Shown here piece after piece: positions 51,951 through 63,673 of a stretch of DNA of 64,000 bases. The notes beneath the pieces are model-generated. The model searched no databases and was not told the origin of the DNA. It saw only the letters and a program-made list of their open reading frames with translations. Position 1 is the stretch's first letter. Each line of letters begins with the position of its first letter. This stretch comes from Penium margaritaceum (taxonomy: Eukaryota; Streptophyta; Zygnematophyceae; Desmidiales; Peniaceae): NCBI GenBank assembly GCA_023375785.1, contig SZWC01000833.1, positions 238,730-302,729 on the forward strand, in the 5' to 3' direction. The position numbers were made by a program, and so were the translations under genes.

Positions 51951-53200
51951 TCGGTTTGCAATGAAAACCGCAACACTTGGACTGGCCCTTCCTTCATCAA
52001 TGTGGGTGCTTCTTTTTTGCAAGTGCCGGAGTCATCCTTGCTTACGTACGTGCCTAAGGAGTTTTCGTCCAGCATCTATAAACCTTGTCTAGTTCGTATC
52101 TCCTACACCCGCAAATACCTACAGGCAGCTTGCCCCAAAGGAGACCAATCATCTCATGAACATTACAAAATACGTCTCCTTTAGTGTGCACCATTTTCTG
52201 CTCTAGTTTGGACAAGACCATTGACTTTCGCCTCATGCACTTGGACTGAATTGTCTGGGATCCTGCGCCTAGACTTAGTGCTTGAGCAACACAAGCTGCT
52301 CAGCTGCAAGAGGGAAAATTTGCAAGGAAAAGTTAGCACCAAAGCTACAGTTGAAACTGAATGATTCATGAGTTAAGAGCAAGAATGAGTTTTGGTAAGA
52401 GACCTCTCCCACACTAACGTAGGCCCTCACCTCTGGGAGGCTTGAGGCTTGAGGCTTGAGGCTTGTGACTCAGTCTACAAGTCAATAAGAAAATTCCACT
52501 ATTTCCAGACAGGTGGATTTGTCCTCGGTGAGCCCTATTAGATGACCGATGGCGCAGAACCCGGGCATGATCTAGTTTTCTTGAAAACTGGACCCCACTA
52601 AATTATGCATGTTCCAAAAAAACTCGTGCATTCAGAATCAGGTAGAAGTTTTACACAGCACACTTACAACTGCCTGAACCTACGATGAATCCATGCTACT
52701 CAGAACAGTCATCCATGACTGTTAGTGACATGAGTGACGATGGATGTTGCAGATGGAGCTGCCCGCACATTAATATCAAGTAGGAGACTGCATGAGAACA
52801 TGCAAGATCCATGGGTATCACCACGGTTCAACGTCCCCTCCAATGCTTAGTACCCATTGTCGCCAACGTCCGCTGATTCAGTCATCTGCAAGAGCATGCC
52901 AGCCAATGGAGAGGTCATATTACAGATTAGGGAGAGACAACACGCACAAGTCACAACACTACCTCATGAGCTGTGGGAACTAATGTGCATTCATGTGTGG
53001 AGGTCATGTATCCAAAAGACACATTAGATGTCACACTCCCCTATAACCCCTTGCCTACATAGTCCGGCAAATCCACACAAGTACGGCAATGAGCACAAGA
53101 AAGGTGAGGGCGTAAAGCAGACAATGCAAGGTAAAGGAACCAGTAGATGCATGACGGTGCACGAATGCACGGGTGCAGATTAACGACATTGACGGCTTTA
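51951..53200. other. No gene recognised
   Basis: Host or decayed transposon DNA between element B and relic D. A short TTGAGGC heptamer repeat sits at 52440-52462. Confidence 0.4.
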
Positions 53201-56200
53201 TTGAATGATGCACACTTGACCACCTTCGTCAAGTGTGTGAGTGTGTCGGACCGACAATAAACCAGTGGACATGTCGGGCTCGCAAAGGGAGGGACATGAC
53301 TGGTCGCTCCACCAGAATGACCGTACCAGGGTCTGGAGGGCTGGTTGACTGGTCGGCGGAGACAACGGCCGGAGCGGCCGACTAAGTTGGGAGGACGGTG
53401 GAGTGAGCGACCAAAGAGGAAGAGTTAGATGCCCGGTTGAGGAAGACAGCAGGCAGAGAGTTGGACTCAGATGGAAAATCCGGAGAATTAGGAGTGTCAG
53501 GTACGTGTGTTGGAGCAGAGATTGTAGGTGGTGCAGGTGGCGCGTAAGAACAAGGGACGCCTGGCCTTGACGAGCATAGAGCAACGTCACGCACCAGATC
53601 AAACGTTTCCCCATGCAACGGTAGCGACAGGCCTAGGCATAAGGGAGAACGTGTGAGAAGAGCTCCTAAAAGAACATAGCGTCACTTGACACAATGATGC
53701 AGCGTACTAGAGGATCCTAGAACCACCAGGCCTTTGACTGATGGGGCACACAAAGAAAGGTATAGAGTCATCCAGGGGGAGCCAGCTTGCTGCCCCGTTG
53801 GTCTGCATGGTTTGGACGCTATCAACAAAACTTGAGGCACATGTCCACACCAATGCTAGCAGGGTGTGACTGGCTGAGGCAAGGAACCACGGGTGAATCT
53901 GTTCAAGACCAAGTTTATGTATGATAAGGCTTTGCAGATGAAGCCCTGGCACAGACCAGGCTCTATACACATAATGAGGACCACGTCAGACATGGTGCGG
54001 TTCTAGCGCTAACAGGCACCGGCCTGCTCAGGAGTCAAAGATGCAAAGTTCTTGTGTATAATGTCCCAAATTCTGAGGAAGGAATTCACCTCACCCATAC
54101 ACTCACCACTTGGGTCAGAGAGAAAGTGATGAAGGCAAAAACCATACTCATGCTCAGTGAAAAGAAGCTACTCACAAATCGTAGGAGCCACTTCACAATC
54201 TGCCACTGAAAGCGAGAACAATTATCAGTACAGGTGAGGACATCACGGCGACGCTTGGCAAAAGACTCAACTATCCAGGGACCCATAAGGATGGAGTGGA
54301 CCAATTCAGTGATTTTGAGGCTTGGGAAGCAGAGATAGGGTAGGAAGTGAATCCTGTCATATGCGCAGAAGATGCACTCGGTTTTACAAGGCCACTGAAT
54401 GGCGATGGGGTCAAGACCAAGCGCATGTTGGTAGTATGTAGCATGCTTGGAATAACAGAGGTATAAATCAGAGGCAACGGTAGTGGTGTAAGAGGTGTTT
54501 ATGTTAGGGTGCTTGTGACAAAGATGTGCACCCTGTCCAAGGATGGAGGTGAGGACACAATGGACAGACGTGGGAATTACCACAAGTATTTGGAAATACT
54601 ACATGCAGCATCACAGGATGAAAGGGATGCCGGCGCGTTGCGGCAAGCAAAAGATTCGCACTAATGGTGGCTTGCCGGTAGATGGAGCATCGGCTCCTGG
54701 AGGTGGCCACGCGCCAGGTCGAGAGGTGCGGAGAGGGGTGAGGAGCACTGGAAGAGGGGACAGGCGGACACTGGCGATGTTGCTCCCAGAGAACATTGCC
54801 AGGCACTTGCAGGCGATCCCACTTGGGTACCTTCGCCATCTTGGAGGACTGCGGGTAAGCCTTCCCCATGGGCATGGATGTTTTGAGAACATAAGGAGCA
54901 GACTGGGCAGGAGAAGCAGGATCATGGCGGGCATGAGAGGTAGATATCGTCGGCTTGTGCAAGAGAAGCAGAGCCAGCTGCCCTGCCAGCTCTGTCCACT
55001 CTCGTGACTGGTGGTTGTGTCCCTGCTGCAGCTCCTACTGGTGCCACTGCACTTGCTTGCGCTTCTGAACTGGTTACGTATGCTTCTCCTTTGTATGCCT
55101 CCACTAAAGGAGGTGCTTGATGTTCGACTTCTGTGGAAAAAACATTGCCATCAGTCGGATGGCAATGCGGCATGGACATACCAAAGGATAGCGGCAAGGA
55201 AGAGCCAAAGTGCAACGATGGAGGGGTCTACACTGGATGAGAAGATCATCCGATCTTGTTGAGAAGAGCAACATGCCTGATGGAAGAAAAAGTCGGAGGA
55301 GGAGCCCGAGATCCAGTCACGACCGCTGCAACACCATTGGACAAGGAGGCTCCTAACGAACTGAAGGCGGCTACTAAGGAAGCAGAGGAAGCTTTAAGAA
55401 CTGTTACAGTGCCTCGACAAAACTCACACTCGCGGCCATGGCAGCAACGGCGGGAGACTCATTGGTAAGTAGGAGACATGTGTTCTCACCATGACCAGAC
55501 TGGCCACAAGTGGGACAAGGTACCACAGGAGCAGCTACAACTAGAAGGCTACTTAGCCTTCCCCTTCCATTTTCCCCATGTTCCCTGCTGCCGCAGCATA
55601 CACCCTGCATGGCTCTAGCTATACCAGGGGCCCGGGACAACGTAGGCATAGGAGAGGCAGAGGTGACTTCTGCCAATGCTAATGTCTCTCCATGTCGCAT
55701 ATGGTTATCCGAAACCACCTCCTCCTACTTTAACTACTACACAAACGTTCAGGAAATCAGTGTGACCTGAGATCCCATGCACTGCCCTTCCACTATTGAG
55801 GTCGAAGTGGACGAGGATCTTTCAGGAGTTTGGATTATCACCGTTCTGGATGGTGAGGAGGGTAGCCATTGGAGGCGGACCAGCCTTGCCAAGCCGACGT
55901 TGGAGGCCCTACATGTGAGGTCTATAGGCTGTGCAAGACTTAGATTTGCTCATCCTAAAGTCATTAAAGTCCTTCAAGATGCGGCTAATGGCACCCTGAC
56001 CTGAGGCACGGCAAGGACGCACAAGGGTGATTCATGCCTCATGGGGTCAGGGTCAGTGCCAACAGTGGCATCATCAACGAAGGGCTTGAGGTCTATGCAA
56101 TCAGATTGTAATGTGACAAAGAAAAAGGCCACAGCTACATGAATTGCATCAATCAACTATTCAGGGAAAGATGAGTCACACTTCAGGGGTATAATGATTC
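53200..56200 (-). pseudogene. Copia relic D
   Basis: From right to left on the minus strand: an intact CCHC zinc knuckle CPTCGQSGHGENTC (within 55404-55718) and Ala/Pro-rich gag/protease remnants (54504-55215). A pre-integrase/integrase piece with ITELVHSILMGPW and DNCSRFQW follows (54086-54583), then an integrase C-terminal part with NRTMSDVV, PGLCQGF and HWCGH (about 54050-53850). The last is closer to element A (HWCGRRADL) than to B or C. RT and LTRs were not found. Boundaries are approximate. Confidence 0.6.
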
Positions 56201-56629
56201 CAGAGATCCTCACACACAACCCACATGTGGAACCGTAGCTCCCAGGATGTGGGCGAAGAGAAGAATTTACCACCGGTTCTGCTATTACCAGGAGCCCTAG
56301 AGAAAAATGTTACGCTTGAGATGTGTTTATCCTATAAAGAACCTGTTGATGGATTTGTTGCCTACAACCAATTTATCCTTAAGTCGGGTTTATCCTCCTT
56401 TGGTGTACTCCGTGCTGAATGTTAGGTGCCCAGAGAAGAAATCACCCTGGGAGAATTATTCTTGTTATGACACTTCCCTCTTCTTCCGCCTTGCCAATAC
56501 ACTGTCATGGACCTCATAGACTTGCATCCACTCTCTTGGATTCGCGTCTTGCAAGCTCGGTCCTTAATTTTGCACTCCCTTTTGTTTACACAATACTTCA
56601 CCATCGAAGGCCTCATGAGGGCTCCGAAC
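56201..56629. other. No gene recognised; host side of element C
   Basis: Ends with CGAAC immediately before the 5' LTR of C. The matching target duplication would lie beyond the window. Confidence 0.4.
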
Positions 56630-57253
56630 TGTTGTGATGTGAGTCGTCCCCGTCTGTTTGTACAGCTCATTGTGACCACTCGGCCGTGTCCATGCTCGTG
56701 CAAATCCCTAATGCGGACCAAGCTGGCGCTGGAGCACCGACGGGTGGTGGCTCCACCCACCAACAGCTTCCAGACAGCTACCACGACGTTCCGGGTGCTT
56801 GCCGGGGTGCTCTGCAGTTTTTCTGCAAGTGCTAGATTTTCCTCGATGGACTGGCTCTCGAGCCTGATTTGCATGTTTTGCATTGTCTGCCCACTGATCG
56901 ATATCGTATCATCAGGCTCACGATTCTACATCTCTAGGTTCAGACGGCATCGCGTTTGGATGCCTGTGCACGGAGTTACGGCCAAAACAATGGTTTTGAG
57001 CCGATTTTAGGAAAAACTGACTCTGCCGTGTGCATCACCCGCAGTGCGCCGCGGCAGGTGTTTATGCTGTGTGCTTGTCAGTTGTCATCTCTATCTGCAT
57101 TACTAAGCTACTAGAGCTTATGAGATTTTGCACGTCTCCCTAGCCGGGCCCTTGCTGTTTCTTGCACCTGCTTGCTTACTAGTGCGCTAGCTGACTGGAC
57201 AATGTCGCTACTTCAGTAGTACCAAGGTTAGGAAGCTTCCTAACAGTTTCTCA
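56630..57253 (+). repeat. 5' LTR of element C
   Basis: Begins TGTTGTGATGTGAGTC, also the start at 63674, and ends TTTCTCA before the PBS. Confidence 0.88.
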
Positions 57254-57265
57254 TGGTATCGGAGC
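57254..57265 (+). promoter_or_regulatory. Primer binding site of element C
   Basis: TGGTATCGGAGC, initiator tRNA-Met type with one or two changes. A perfect 8-bp hairpin, CAGTGAGA-CTTC-TCTCACTG (57265-57284), starts at its last base. Confidence 0.82.
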
Positions 57266-57284
57266 AGTGAGACTTCTCTCACTG

Positions 57285-58167
57285 AGCTACTTCGCAAAGA
57301 CGCAACACCGGTAGCAGTGGTGAGAGTCACCGCAACCGTGGTATCCTCGGACCCGTTGCAGTTGACATTAGCAGTAGCGGCGTCATCACGAAATCACCAC
57401 CACCATAGCTAGAGGAGTTGTGATTGTGACGAGCTCCAACAGCATGTGGAGCGGTAGCAGGAGCAACGGGTGCTAACAGTAGTTGTGTCTGGCTACCAAC
57501 CTATACGCAAAAAAATTGGGAGAAGCAGCTCGTAGCAGTAGCTCGCGGCGACGACTACGAGCAGTGGCAGTGCGTAGCGGCAACAATAACTTGCAGAAGC
57601 GGTGGCATCAGCAACCCTGAGCAACAATAGCAGTGCAGCAAGAGCATCAAAACTAGTAACAACGTAATAGCAGCATTGCAGCTGTTGTAACAACAGTGAT
57701 AATAGCGGCAGCAACAGTAGCTACAACAACGCGACAACACTGGTGGTGGCCGTAGCAATAACAGAACCACTGCTACTCCATTAGTGGGACTGCGCAGTAC
57801 TACTACGCAGTAATGTTGCTGCACAAGATTGTTGCATAGCTGCGTAGAACCTCGGCGATATTGCACAATAGCTGCACATGCCTTTGCAACCCTTGCGAAG
57901 CCGCAAGCAGGGGGTGACGTGGTCACCCCCACCCGTCACGCCGAGTCCGTGTCACGTAGAAAACACTGGCGTAAAGTACGCCTGCATGAAACCCTTGCGC
58001 TCTTTTTTTGCTAGTGTAAAACATACTGGCATCATCATCGGCTGCGCTGACGTCAACAATTTCGGGGTCAAAACATCATTTTTTCTTAATGTTTCAATTC
58101 CTCGGGAAACATTGTTGGTTCGTTGTTCGGAGCATGTTTGACGTTCGGCCCCATACTGAGCACTTCG
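57285..58167 (+). other. Element C leader, CAG/TAG-rich
   Basis: GCAGTAG, GTAGCAG and AGCAGTG triplet-type sequence between 57300 and 57830, then ordinary sequence. No open plus-strand frame of note. Confidence 0.7.
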
Positions 58168-59640
58168 ATGACGCCGGTGCGTGACAAAGGCATAGGACTC
58201 GGAGACCCCTCCTCTTCCTCCTCTTCAGGCATCATGAGTCCACGGTCACAGTCACTCGCGATCGACAAGTTTCGTCGGACGCAGGATGAGATTCGCCGGT
58301 AGCAGCAGCGGTAGAGCGACGCGTTGCAAGAGATTGATAAGCTATTGCAGGGTCGTTTGGGACCTTACAGCATCAACCAGGAGGATCTACTAGAGATGCA
58401 TCATCTGTCCAGAAGTCTATACCCTACCTTAGCATCCCTCATCACAGGATGACACACGCGAAGACGAGATTCGTGTCCTTGAGGTGCGTATTCGTGAGCT
58501 ACGTCTGGGGTCACAGCCTCTTATCCTGCCACCTTCTCGCCGTCAGGATCAGGCACGTCGTTCAATGGTGTTCACTTTTGGTGGCATTTCTCTCACTACT
58601 GGTCTCCCTATACCCCGTCCTCCATCTCTTAAGCCTGAGGTCGCCCTCCCCACGGAGCGACGACCAAAGGACTTTGTGGCACCTCCACCTCGTTACGATA
58701 CCAAAGAGGGATTCGATTATTGGGAGACCTTGTTCCAAGTGTGGGCCGATTCTCATGGCGTCTAGCCTTATTACTATAGACAGTGCCAGACTCTCGACAC
58801 TCACCAGGTCCAGATAGCAGCGCGAGCGATGCGTGGTCTTCTCTACGCCATGCCGCGGGAGACTGTGGTCAACTTCAACCCCTTTTTGGATGAGACCAGG
58901 ACCACGACTGGAGCAGATCCGAGGTAGGGCTTGGAGCTGGCCTTGACACTTCTCGTTGCTGAGACCCATGCCAAGAGGGCAACCCTACTACATGAGTTTC
59001 ACTCCCTCCGTCAAGGTCCCACGAAGCTTGTAGCTGCTTGCTGGAGGTGCGCGATGCGCCTTTACACGCGCCTTGGGACCGACGATAAGACGCAGTTGTG
59101 GACACTTGACACCATCATGATGGGGGCGCACTTGGACCATGTGAAGCTCTCTACGATCTTTGACCATGTGGCTCTCTCTGAGTTGTCAGAGTCACTCCAG
59201 CTGCTTCCTTCGGCCCATTGCTACTTCTTCCAGGCTGCATTGGCTCATGAGGCTGCCATCACCCATCAGCGGATTCTACTTGTTGTAGCAGTGATCACGA
59301 CCCTTCCTACGCCTCTGTCCCAACTCACCAGTCCCACCTCCACCGCTTCCTCCTCCTCCTCCTTTACCCCAACCTGCCACACTCAGGGCATTGTAGCAAC
59401 CGTACAGGGGAAGACGTGATGTGTAGCAACAGTAGCAGTAGCAGTAGCAGCCGACGCGTAATGGCAGTGATGTTCTGTCCACTACTACAACTGTGGAGGC
59501 ACTCATAGCTACACAGAGTGTAAGTAGTTCCTTGATTGGAATCGGATCATACATGACCTTCAGGTGGCACAGAGGCAGTGGATTTCCTCGAGTGACACAT
59601 GACCGGGGCACGCCGTGACCACGACTGCAGCAGGCGCATC
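58168..59640 (+). pseudogene. Element C gag
   Basis: ATG 58168 (MTPVRDKGIGLGDPS), a TAG-interrupted coiled segment (FRRTQDEIRR, then QQR), a frameshift at about 58450, then RRPKDFVAPPPRYD and FDYWETLFQVWADSHG. A TAG at 58763 stands where B has Trp. The capsid block at 58931-59419 follows (LLHEFHSLRQGPTKLVAACW, MMGAHLDHVKL, LSESLQLLPSAHCYFFQ). The zinc knuckle at about 59480-59525 reads YYNCGGTHSYTEC, with the first Cys changed to Tyr. Ends near 59640. Confidence 0.8.
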
Positions 59641-59731
59641 TGTTTCACCAGGCGGTAGTGCAGATATGGACCCTCGGGATTTCACAATCGCAGAGCTTCG
59701 TTAGCTCCTGGCGCTCTGTACTCAGGGAGGT

Positions 59732-60589
59732 ATGAGTGTATTGTCACAACCGAGTGGTCCTGAGACAGCTTGTATTGCTATGTCTGTATTCCTTGATGAT
59801 GCTTGTAGTGGAGCTCAGTTGGCTTGTGATGAGGATGGACCTGAAAATACCGACTGGCTTGACGAGTCACAGATCCGTGATGTTCGTCGTCGTCCTGAGT
59901 CCTCTGCTGAGCGTCCAACAGAGGCAAAGTGTTTTGTGGCATGTTTCTCTATGTCGACGACTGGCTGTGAGCCAAGTGGCACCTGGATTATCGACTCTGG
60001 TGCCATCCATCACATGACCTGTCGTCGTAGTGACTTCGTTGTGCTGGGTCCCGTTGCATCTGTTTGGACAGGATCTGGTCAGTCGTTACCTGTGCAGGGA
60101 GTTGGGGTTGTGCGGTTTGATGGTCCGTCTGGCCCCTTGTACATTTCTGATATGCTCGTTGTCCCTACTCTTGAGCTTAGTCTACTCTCTGTTCGTTTAT
60201 GCACCAAGATGGATCTCACTGTTGAGCACTGTGCGGACTTTGCCACAGTGACTGCTCTTGACACACGTGCCATCGTACTTTGTGCCTCTGTTGTTGATGA
60301 CCTCTATCATGTGTCTCATTGCATTTCCTCTGTTTCTTCTCCCCCTCTCTCTTCTATGCACGTGTTTGTCACTGGTGTTCTCTATCATGAGCACCAACGC
60401 TTGTTACATCGTCGCCTCTGCCATGTGAGCTCAGACACTGTGTCCAAGCTCATTCAAACTCAGCCAGCCCTCGGTCTTGATGCGGCTTCCTTTGAGAAGC
60501 CACCCAAGACCGATTGTCGTTTTGCGTCCAGGGTGAGATGCATCGATGCTCTTACCCTGACTTGTCCTCCCGGACACTGCTCCCACTAG
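59732..60589 (+). pseudogene. Element C protease and pre-integrase domain
   Basis: An open frame of 285 codons. Protease motif TWIIDSGAIHHMT lies at about 59980-60020, then GPLYISDMLVVPTLELSLLS. The pre-integrase zinc finger start (HQRLLHRRLCHVSSD) lies at about 60390-60435. The ATG is internal to the polyprotein. Confidence 0.85.
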
Positions 60590-61330
60590 AGTTGGTCCAA
60601 TCGGGCCTTCTCGGTCCTTTCGAGTTGAGTCCCTCTCTCATCGGGGTCAATATGTTCTCACTCTGACTGATAGCTTCACACCGATGCGGTGGGTCTATAA
60701 CCTCGGCCATAAGAGCGAAGCCGCACTGGCGGTCCCCTTGTGGCTTGTGATGGCTGAACGCCAGTCTCGTCACACCCTACACACGTTTCGCTCGGATCGT
60801 GGAGGTGAGTTCTTAATCGAGATGGATGCCTACTTTTCTTAGCATAGTATCTTTCACCAGCTTTCCATCCCCACTATACCACAGTATAACGGTGTTTCTG
60901 AGCATTGGAACCGCACCATGGAGGATGCGGTTCATGCTATGTGGTCTGAGTGCGGTCTTCTAGAGTCCTTTGCCTTTGAGGGCTTCTCCTACATGACGTG
61001 GTTCTGGAATCGCTTGCCGAATGTTCCACTTCCAGTCCATGTCATGCCGTACGAGTTGTGGTTTGGCCATCGTGCTGATCTCCGTCTCGCCTGCGTTTGG
61101 GGTCCCTCGCATGCATCTGCTACACTAAGGACCAGCAAAGGTCCAAGGTCTCACCTCGGGAACACATGTGTACCTTCCTCGGCATCTCCCTGTGGTCAAA
61201 GGCCTGGCGCTTTAAGGTCCTTGCTCGCCATCGCATTGTCGAGTCTCGAGATGCTCTCTTCTTTGAGGCTCTCACCTACCTCGACTTATTCAACATTTTC
61301 TCGCTGGTTCTCGACCATGTTCTTACCTGT
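60590..61330 (+). pseudogene. Element C integrase
   Basis: Reads FSLTDSFTPMRWVYNLGHKS (first Asp), TFRSDRGGEFLIEMDAYF (second Asp), a TAG, PQYNGVSEHWNRTMEDAV (Glu), YMTWFWNRLPNV, YELWFGHRADLRLACVWG. After a shift near 61100 it continues KDQQRSKVSPREHMCTFLGI and RHRIVESRDALFFEA. The three acidic positions are present. Confidence 0.85.
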
Positions 61331-61459
61331 GTGGACTCCCGATGGATGGGGGATTCTATTCCTTTGGATGGGTTCGTTGAGGCCTCCTCACCTGCGGTCC
61401 GGTCGCCGGTTGCTGAAAATCCTGCCATCGTGGCTGTGGGTCCAGTAGCCTCATCAGTC

Positions 61460-61650
61460 CCCTGTGGCACACCTGATCCCGTGTCCGTGTCAGACATCTC
61501 TGGCACACCTGATCCCGTGCTAGTGTCGGTTCCCTCTGACACACCTGATCCCGTGCCGGTGTCTGACCCCTCTGGCACACCTGACCCCATGCGGGAGTCA
61601 GTCGCCTCTAACGTATCTCATCCCATGCCAGTGTCTGTCCCCTCTATCAC
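61460..61650 (+). repeat. 36-bp coding repeats in the integrase-RT linker of C
   Basis: Five 12-residue units: GTPDPVSVSDIS, GTPDPVLVSVPS, DTPDPVPVSDPS, GTPDPMRESVAS, NVSHPMPVSVPS. The unit length and place equal those in element A, but the sequence is different. Confidence 0.88.
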
Positions 61651-61754
61651 ACCCACTCGCGTGCATGCACCGATTTCCGCTGTGGCTCTGGCCCAACAGC
61701 TTTCTTCGCAGCTTGAGGTGAGCATTTCAGCATCGGGCTACTCCCGCGAGCCCG

Positions 61755-63082
61755 GTGGTCGTCTCTAACCATTGGCCTCTAGGGCTCAGCGGACTGCTGG
61801 CTCAACGCCTAGACGCCCCGACTCGTAGTGTTGTGAGTGGCGAGCCTGGCACAAAGGCCTTTGGCTTGAGTGTTCAGGCACACTACACTAAGGTGTATCC
61901 ATTATGTCCTGCCGGCCACGAGTTGGTCTTCCGAGAGTTCTTGGTTGCTTGCGATGCCACAGCTGATCTTGTCGTGGTCAGACCGAGTGTAGAGGCGTGT
62001 GTCTTAGCCACCCGGAGCTCTCCCTCGACGACGCCTGATCTAGGCACGTTGAAGGAGGTACTCTTAGCTCAGGATACAGACTTGTGGTGTACAACTTGTG
62101 AGGATGAGCTGAGAGCCATCCGTGAGCACGGTGTCTATAAGCTTGTCGACCTCCCGCCTGGGCGGAAGGCTGTACAAGCCAAATGGGTCTTTCGCGAAAA
62201 GGTGAAGCCTGATGGCACACTGGATCACTACAAGGCTTGCTTGACGCCAAGGGGTTCTCGTAGATTGAGGGGGTAGATTTCACCGACACCTTTGCACCCG
62301 TTGGCCGCACGACCACCGCTCGCACTCTCTTCGGGGTTGTTGCTCACCACAACTGGGAGCTACACCAGATGGACGTGAACAACACGTTCCTCCATGGCAC
62401 CTTAGAGGAGGAGATCTAAATAGTCCAACCACCTGGATTCAAGGTCGATGACAAGGTTTGGCGCTTGTGAAAGGCCTTGTACTGCCTTAAACAGTCACCC
62501 ACGTACTGGAACTTGGAAATCACCGGCGCACTGACACGTGCTGGTTACGTGCAGAGTGACATTGACCCGTCTCTCTTTCTCAGATGGACAACTGAGAGCT
62601 TCACCACCATCCTCTTCTACGTGGACAACCTCTTGATAACGTCTCCTTGTATGGAAGCCATGAAGAAGGCTAATGCAGTTCTCCAGGCTGCCTACAGGAT
62701 GAAGGACCTCGGTCCTACAACTATGTTTCTTGAGATGGATATCGTGCGTGATTGTCAGCGGCGGACACTCTTGTTACATCAGGCACGTTACGCCGGTGTT
62801 GTGGGGGAGCAGTTTGCTGACCTCCTTGGTGCATTCCCCATAGCCTCCATCCCCATCACACTTGACGGACAGGATGCTCTGAAGGTGGATGATAAGCTAG
62901 GGGAGACAGTGGATGTGACCCTGTACTTGTGCCTCATAAGCTCTTTGATGTACTTGGCCACTACCACACGACACGACATTGCCTTCAGCGTCAAACTCCT
63001 TGAACAATTTTCACAGTGTCCTTGGGTGAGATTCCTTCACGCAGGTGTGCGAGTGGTGCGATACATGGGACGCTGTTTTTGA
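61755..63082 (+). pseudogene. Element C reverse transcriptase
   Basis: 61755-62276 carries SVVSGEPGTKAFGL, REHGVYKLVDLPPGRKAVQA and KWVFREKVKPDGTLDHY. A shift leads to FAPVGR, ELHQMDVNNTFLHGT and, from 62477, LKQSPTYWN, YVQSDIDPSLFL, the catalytic box FYVDNLLI (second Asp is Asn), MKDLGPTTMFLEMDI, LLLHQARYA, and SLMYLATTTRHDIAFSV to 63082. Catalytically dead as written. Confidence 0.87.
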
Positions 63083-63576
63083 CGGCAGTGTTTGGTGGTA
63101 GTCGATAGCTAAAGAGACAGTGATTGTGCGTGGAGTCCTGATGGATGCACTCGGACAGGCTACGTGTTCTTGCTTGGTGGCAACGCTGTGTCGTGGCGTA
63201 GTGGCAAGCTGGGTTGTATCGCACGTAGCTAATCAGAGGCTGAGTATGTTGCTTTGGGGGCAGGGGTTACTGAGACGGTGTGGCTGCAGCGTCTGTTTCA
63301 TGAGTTGCGTCAGTCTGTGTTTGCATTGTTTTGTATTGTGACAATCAGAGTGCTCTTCCCATTTAGAGAACTCTGGTGTGTTTCATGCATGCACGAAGCA
63401 CATTGCTGTTGAGCATCACTTTGTGCGTGATCTTGTGGAGCGACAGGTGATCTCCATAATCTGGGTTGGCATGGACATGCAACGGGCTGACTTCTTGACC
63501 AAGACACTTGTGCGCGGAAAGTTCATGGTGGCCATTCGCTATGTCGGGCTTCGCCCTTTGCCTGAGAGTGGCTGAT
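63083..63576 (+). pseudogene. Element C RNase H
   Basis: Broken at its start (TGA at 63080). Remnants of the central part, including SEAEYVALG-like sequence, lie around 63230. An open frame at 63378-63575 reads FHACTKHIAVEHHFVRDLVE, MQRADFLTKTLVRGKF and RYVGLRPLPESG before the stop. Confidence 0.8.
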
Positions 63577-63657
63577 TGTGGAGTGTGTGAGCATGGAATG
63601 TTAAGCATCTTGGTGCGCACATGTGTGAGTTATGCACGTGTATGGACATACATACTA

Positions 63658-63673
63658 TTGGGGCATGGGGGAG
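63658..63673 (+). promoter_or_regulatory. Polypurine tract of element C
   Basis: TTGGGGCATGGGGGAG directly before the 3' LTR. Confidence 0.82.
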
